Assembly (NCBI RefSeq): GCF_937874145.1
Contig: NZ_CALNBI010000060.1
Coordinates: forward strand, 1 to 8,694
Reading direction: 5' to 3'
Length of the DNA stretch: 8,694 bases
From: an uncultured Chitinophaga sp.
GTDB taxonomy: Bacteria; Bacteroidota; Bacteroidia; Chitinophagales; Chitinophagaceae
The notes under the pieces are model-generated. The model saw only the letters and a list, made by a program, of their open reading frames with translations, made no database searches and was not told the DNA's origin. The position numbers and the translations under genes were made by a program. This document shows, one piece after another, positions 5,908-8,694 of this stretch; position 1 is the stretch's first letter, and the number at the start of each line of letters is the position of its first letter.

Positions 5908-7131
5908 ATGCTTCCCGCTGCACATACATCGCCGTCCCGCGTGCTCAGCCTCGTGCTGGGCCTGTCCCAGATCCTTTTGTGGGGCGGTTCTTTCTTTCTC
6001 ATGGCCATCGTTGGAGAACCGATCGTAAGGGATACGGGCTGGCCGCACGAGTGGGTATACGGCGCTTTGTCGCTGGCGCTGCTCGTATCCGGCCTGATGG
6101 CCCCCGCCATCGGGAGGCGCGTGGGGAAAGCGGGAGGGGAGCAGGTGATGAAGTACAGCGGGATCGTGATTGCGGCGGGACTGGCCATTGCGGCCCTGGC
6201 GCCGCATATTTTGGTGTTCTTCCTCGGCTGGATCGTTATCGGCGCGGGGATGGCCATGGGGCTGTACGATGCGCTCTTTGCAGCGCTCGGCAAGCGTTAC
6301 GGCGCTTCGGCGGGCAAAGCGTTCACTTACATCACCCTCATCTCGGGTTTCTGTACGACCATCATCTGGCCATTGCTGACGCTGCTGCTGGGGCAATTCG
6401 GATGGCGGGGCACGCTGCTCATCTATGCCGCGGCTTTGCTGCTGATCATCCTGCCTGTTTATAAATGGGCATTCCCGGCGGGAGCGCCGCAACCGGCGCC
6501 GGTACCCGGTGAACCCCGGAAAACAACGGCGCCTGCTGCTGCCGGGGCGTCGAAAGTGTATTACCTCGTCATGGTCAATTTTACTATTGGCGCGGTAATG
6601 ATGACGGCGATATCGGTCCACCTGATAGACATCCTGCTGGACAATAACATTACCCTTGCCGCCGCCGTGGGCCTCGGCGCCTTGCTCGGCCCCAGCCAGG
6701 TGGGCGTGCGCCTCCTCGACCTGGTATTCCCGAAGAAGTCGCCGGTGACCGGCATTGCCATATCCTGTGCCGGCGTGCTGTCGGGCGTGGCCCTGTTGCT
6801 GGGAAGCCCCGCCATTGCAGCCGTGGGCATTATCCTGTACGGGTTGGGCAACGGGATGCGCACCATCCTCCGGGGCACCCTTCCCTTACATTTATTCGGC
6901 CCGGAAGGCTATGCCGGTACGATGGGCAAACTCGCGCGCCCGCAACTCATCGCCCAGGCGGCCACGCCTTTTGTGGGTGGGCTCATGATCCAGGGGCTGG
7001 GCGTTCCGGCGTTCCTGTGGGTGCTGGTATCCCTGGCCACAGCGAACGTTTTCATCTCCCTCATGATCCGCAAAGCCACGGTAGTACGCGCTATCTCCAC
7101 AGTACCTGCCGCTATCCGGCATGCATCCTGA
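5908..7131 (+). CDS. MFS transporter (major facilitator superfamily), divergent from a LysR regulator
   Basis: The protein has 407 residues, typical for a 12-helix MFS permease. Hydrophobic segments can be seen from residue about 12 (L-S-L-V-L-G-L-S-Q-I-L-L-W-G-G), in two bundles. The halves are separated by a hydrophilic Pro/Ala-rich loop near residues 190-215 (A-G-A-P-Q-P-A-P-V-P-G-E-P-R-K). A degenerate motif A lies in the loop between helices 2 and 3 (G-R-R-V-G-K-A-G-G). A substrate cannot be assigned; small-molecule or drug export, or organic-anion uptake, are all compatible. The frame is open far upstream (to 5521), but that part is antisense to the LysR gene. The ATG at 5908 has GGAG four bases upstream and begins just before the first membrane helix. 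It is probably controlled by the adjacent regulator. No clear terminator is seen in the 84 bases after it. Confidence 0.93.
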   Translation: MLPAAHTSPSRVLSLVLGLSQILLWGGSFFLMAIVGEPIVRDTGWPHEWVYGALSLALLVSGLMAPAIGRRVGKAGGEQVMKYSGIVIAAGLAIAALAPHILVFFLGWIVIGAGMAMGLYDALFAALGKRYGASAGKAFTYITLISGFCTTIIWPLLTLLLGQFGWRGTLLIYAAALLLIILPVYKWAFPAGAPQPAPVPGEPRKTTAPAAAGASKVYYLVMVNFTIGAVMMTAISVHLIDILLDNNITLAAAVGLGALLGPSQVGVRLLDLVFPKKSPVTGIAISCAGVLSGVALLLGSPAIAAVGIILYGLGNGMRTILRGTLPLHLFGPEGYAGTMGKLARPQLIAQAATPFVGGLMIQGLGVPAFLWVLVSLATANVFISLMIRKATVVRAISTVPAAIRHAS

Positions 7132-7186
7132 CGCAGCCCCGAAAAAAATCAGGGACCCCTTGCAACCAAATCGAATTTCTTGTTGT

Positions 7187-7194
7187 TAAGATTG
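7187..7194 (+). promoter_or_regulatory. Candidate -7 element for the LTxxQ protein gene
   Basis: TAAGATTG differs from TAnnTTTG at one base. A TTG at 7160-7162 lies 24 bases upstream, somewhat farther than usual. A start near 7200 would give a leader of about 16 bases with the AAAGGA ribosome site. Confidence 0.3.
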
Positions 7195-7215
7195 CATATT
7201 AACCGGAAAGGAACT

Positions 7216-7620
7216 ATGAGAAAACCGATTTTGCTCCTGCTGGCCATCTGCCTTTTCGCCGGTGGCAGCGCTTCCGCCCGCCATTTCGATCAATCCGTAA
7301 CAGAAACCGCCACGGGCGTGGTGAATGTAGCGACCACTTCCGCGAAAATCATGAAAGTACTCACGCCTTCGCTGGGCCTGACCAAAAAGCAGCAGCCCAC
7401 GATATTGAAACTGGTATCCACTTACCTGCTGGACCGGAACAATCTCAATCCCCTGAAAAGCTCCAATTCCAGTGAGTATTCTTCCAAATTCGGGGTGCTG
7501 AACAATGGCTTCATGGGTAAGATGAAAACGATCCTGACGGTACGCCAGTTCGCCAAATTCCTCGGCCTCAAACCTTCCGCCACCAACACCGCCGCCGTGC
7601 TGTGGATATTATTCTTCTAA
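7216..7620 (+). CDS. Small exported protein with two LTxxQ motifs (Spy/CpxP-like, tentative)
   Basis: The protein has 134 residues. A signal peptide (R-K, hydrophobic L6-F14, cleavage after A19-S20-A21) points to export. Cys12 lies inside the hydrophobic core without a lipobox. The mature part looks helical and polar, with L-T-K-K-Q at 55-59 and L-T-V-R-Q at 107-111. These are exact LTxxQ motifs, the signature of the Spy/CpxP periplasmic chaperone family, with a separation roughly like that in Spy. Between them is a Ser/Asn-rich stretch. The C-terminus is short and hydrophobic (V-L-W-I-L-F-F), which Spy lacks. The ATG at 7216 is preceded by a good AAAGGA site (7207-7212) and begins the signal peptide, so an upstream TTG in frame at 7180 is rejected. 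The gene stands alone between the MFS gene and a bidirectional terminator. Export is well supported; the Spy relation is an inference from motif spacing, and it could be an unrelated Bacteroidota small secreted protein. Confidence 0.82.
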   Translation: MRKPILLLLAICLFAGGSASARHFDQSVTETATGVVNVATTSAKIMKVLTPSLGLTKKQQPTILKLVSTYLLDRNNLNPLKSSNSSEYSSKFGVLNNGFMGKMKTILTVRQFAKFLGLKPSATNTAAVLWILFF

Positions 7621-7664
7621 GATTGTTTTTCATATTAGGTTGATAAATGTTCGAGAAAAAAGAG

Positions 7665-7690
7665 GCCCGCTCACTGAGCGGGCTTTCTGA
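7665..7690. terminator. Bidirectional terminator between convergent genes
   Basis: The stem gcccgctc (7665-7672) pairs with gagcgggc (7676-7683) around a three-base loop (eight perfect pairs). On the plus strand it is followed by TTTCT, serving the LTxxQ gene. On the minus strand it is followed, three bases later, by six T (complement of 7656-7661), serving the reading frames at 7720 and 7959. The minus-strand version is the stronger. Confidence 0.8.
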
Positions 7691-7719
7691 TATCTTATGG
7701 GTAAGCGGGTAATAAAAGG

Positions 7720-7905
7720 TTAATTCAGCGGGATGCCGAACCAGGTTAGTTTCGTGAACATCGATTTACGCCCGGCTTTCCCTTTTGAGAAATACTTCTT
7801 CAGCCACTCCTGCTGCTCGCTGATATGCTTGCCGATATCGGGTGTTTTCTGCTTCAGATCTTCCACCAGCTCACCACGCTCATTACAGTAGCCATCACAA
7901 TTCCA
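7720..7905 (-). pseudogene. Coding-like reading frame of about 61 codons without a start codon; remnant or small gene of unknown family
   Basis: On the minus strand the frame ending in TAA at 7720-7722 is open up to a TGA at 8008-8010. From about 7905 it reads like a real protein: W-N-C-D-G-Y-C-N-E-R-G-E-L-V-E-D-L-K, then E-Q-Q-E-W-L-K-K-Y-F, then M-F-T-K-L-T-W-F-G-I-P-L-N. It is basic, has balanced codon use, and stops just before a strong minus-strand terminator. There is no ATG, GTG or TTG in frame upstream of the GTG at 7866 (which would give 48 residues). An ATG sits one base out of frame at 7906-7904: reading ATG and skipping one G (7903) would give M-N-C-D-G-Y-C, so a single-base insertion could explain the lost start. 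An exact TAnnTTTG element lies upstream at 7948-7941. Alternatives are the C-terminal scrap of a deleted gene, or a GTG-started small protein. I do not recognise the family. Confidence 0.5.
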
Positions 7906-7940
7906 TGGTATAGCGGTCGCATGTATCTTGAAATTTTGGG

Positions 7941-7948
7941 CAAAGATA
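7941..7948 (-). promoter_or_regulatory. Candidate -7 element ahead of the start-less small frame
   Basis: On the minus strand positions 7948 to 7941 read TATCTTTG, an exact TAnnTTTG match, just after the stop of the metallophosphoesterase gene (7959). No TTTG is seen at the preferred -33 distance. A few such matches are expected by chance in a window of this size on both strands. Confidence 0.3.
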
Positions 7949-7958
7949 GGGATAACCC

Positions 7959-8694
7959 TTATTTGGCAGGTTTCAATTTTACTTCGTCGATCTTTTTGCC
8001 GGAAAGGTCAAACACTTCGATCTGCAACTGGCTGGCATCCGCTTTCGCTTTCACGATGCTGGTATTGGAGTTTACCAGGACTGGGAATTGCCAGGCGCCG
8101 GCCTGTGGCAACTTTTTCACGTTCCTGTGCAGGTGCCCCGAGAGCATTACCTGCGCGCCTGCCTGGTTCAGCAGCGGCACGAACTTCTCCAGCACTTCCT
8201 CTTCCCCGTGCCATCCGCCGAAAGGCGGGATATGTGCGATCACGACTTTGTAAGGCGCTTCCGTGTATTCGGGGCGCTGGAGCGCTTCCTTCAGCCAGGT
8301 GGCCTGCAGGGTGCGGTAAGCGTCGTAATCGGCGATGCCGGTATACTCGATGTCGGAATCGGGCTTATCTTCGCCTGTGTCGAGTGGCGGAGGGGAAATA
8401 ACGGGGGAACTGGCTGGCGAACTCGCCCCGCGTTTCGTGGTTGCCGCGGGCGTAGTACATGGGGATGCGGTCAGCAAATACGCTGATGGCGGTATCCATG
8501 AATGAACTGAAGATCTGCGCTTCGCTGCGGGAATTATTCTGCATGTCGCCGTTGAAGAACACCAGCTGGTTGTTGTTCCAGTCTACCTGCCCCAGCAGTT
8601 TTTTCATCACATCGTTCTGCTGATGGATGTCGTTCACCACCGCGAAGCTGACTTGTGTGGCTTTGGGATCGTTGGTGGTGAATGTGGGGAGAAC
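7959..8694 (-). pseudogene. Calcineurin-like metallophosphoesterase, frameshifted with an apparent internal deletion; 5' end outside the window
   Basis: From the right edge the minus strand reads in one frame for about 102 residues and carries the first metal-binding motifs: D-I-H (8631-8623), N-G-D-M and R-G-N-H-E-T-R. It then runs Y-F-P-S and reaches a stop near 8366 in that frame. In a second frame, from about 8384, the protein resumes at L-D-T-G-E-D-K-P-D-S-D and carries A-H-I-P-P-F-G-G-W-H-G and S-G-H-L-H-R, ending at 7959. Together these give the full set of calcineurin-like phosphoesterase motifs (DxH, GD, GNHE, H, GHxH), divided between two frames. From memory, relatives have roughly 15-25 residues, including beta-strands, between the YFP and LD.GEDKPDS parts. 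Here those residues are missing, and the frame change fits loss of 3n+2 bases at about 8385-8391. As written, no active enzyme can be made. An assembly or sequencing error is the main alternative to a true pseudogene. Substrate unknown; the family hydrolyses phosphoesters with two metal ions. Confidence 0.85.

Noticed and set aside
5814..6293. N-terminal extension of the LysR frame to 6293
   Set aside because: The extension is antisense to the MFS gene and the canonical LysR N-terminus begins at the ATG at 5813.
5893..6621. Minus-strand open frame of 242 codons opposite the MFS gene
   Set aside because: The translation is Arg/Gln-rich and low in complexity, as expected for an antisense shadow of hydrophobic codons.
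7132..7170. Possible terminator after the MFS gene (CCCC, A-run, GGG)
   Set aside because: Only three pairs around a long A-rich loop and no T-run follow.
7180..7215. TTG start at 7180 for the LTxxQ protein
   Set aside because: It would place 12 polar residues before the signal peptide and lies over the candidate -7 element; the ATG at 7216 has a good ribosome site.
7903..7908. CCATGG palindrome
   Set aside because: A six-base palindrome is expected by chance and has no other support as a regulatory site.
7825..8401. Plus-strand open frames (142 and 157 codons) in the metallophosphoesterase region
   Set aside because: Both lie antisense to clear metallophosphoesterase motifs and show Cys/Arg/Pro-rich shadow composition.
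1..8694. Search for CRISPR repeats, tRNA or rRNA genes, insertion-sequence ends, integrases, toxin-antitoxin pairs or defence genes
   Set aside because: No regularly spaced repeats, cloverleaf-like sequence, transposase or integrase reading frame, or recognisable defence domain was seen.

Overview
The window comes from a member of the Bacteroidota, most likely the Chitinophagales. The first three genes are type IX secretion / gliding-motility families found only in that phylum, start sites mostly lack strong Shine-Dalgarno sequences, and several intergenic gaps carry candidate Bacteroidota -7 elements (TAnnTTTG). Base composition is GC-rich in most genes, with one clearly AT-richer gene at 3680-4177.

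Positions 2-3586 (+) form a three-gene cluster. It holds the C-terminal end of a secreted surface protein with a type B T9SS sorting domain, a PorP/SprF-family outer-membrane protein, and a PorE-like periplasmic protein (TPR, beta-propeller, regulatory-like domain, OmpA peptidoglycan-binding domain). Gaps of 24 and 18 bases and a strong terminator at 3639-3666 suggest one transcript that encodes a cargo, its dedicated outer-membrane partner and a cell-wall anchor.

Positions 3680-4878 hold a divergent pair: an unrecognised 165-residue protein on the minus strand with low GC, and a YdeI/OmpD-associated-family protein on the plus strand that ends in its own terminator. Positions 4929-7131 hold a second divergent pair: a LysR-type regulator (-) and an MFS transporter (+). 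Their 94-base intergenic region has candidate promoters for both genes and two LysR-box-like dyads 30 bp apart, so local control of the transporter by the regulator is the simplest reading. Positions 7216-7620 encode a small exported protein with two exact LTxxQ motifs, reminiscent of Spy/CpxP periplasmic proteins.

The right end (7665-8694) is damaged or unusual. A bidirectional terminator is followed, on the minus strand, by a coding-like stretch without a usable start codon (7720-7905) and then by a calcineurin-like metallophosphoesterase. That gene is split by a frameshift near 8385-8391, apparently with loss of roughly 15-25 codons, and its 5' end lies beyond the window.

I did not find a convincing new multi-gene system. 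The T9SS cluster belongs to a known arrangement. The items most worth a second look are the two broken or odd reading frames at the right end, the LysR/MFS operator region, the LTxxQ protein and the AT-rich orphan gene. There is no tRNA, rRNA, CRISPR array, insertion sequence or phage gene that I can see. Apart from 7621-7958, no stretch of more than 300 bases lacks an intact gene; what that stretch holds (terminator, coding-like remnant, possible promoter) is listed separately.
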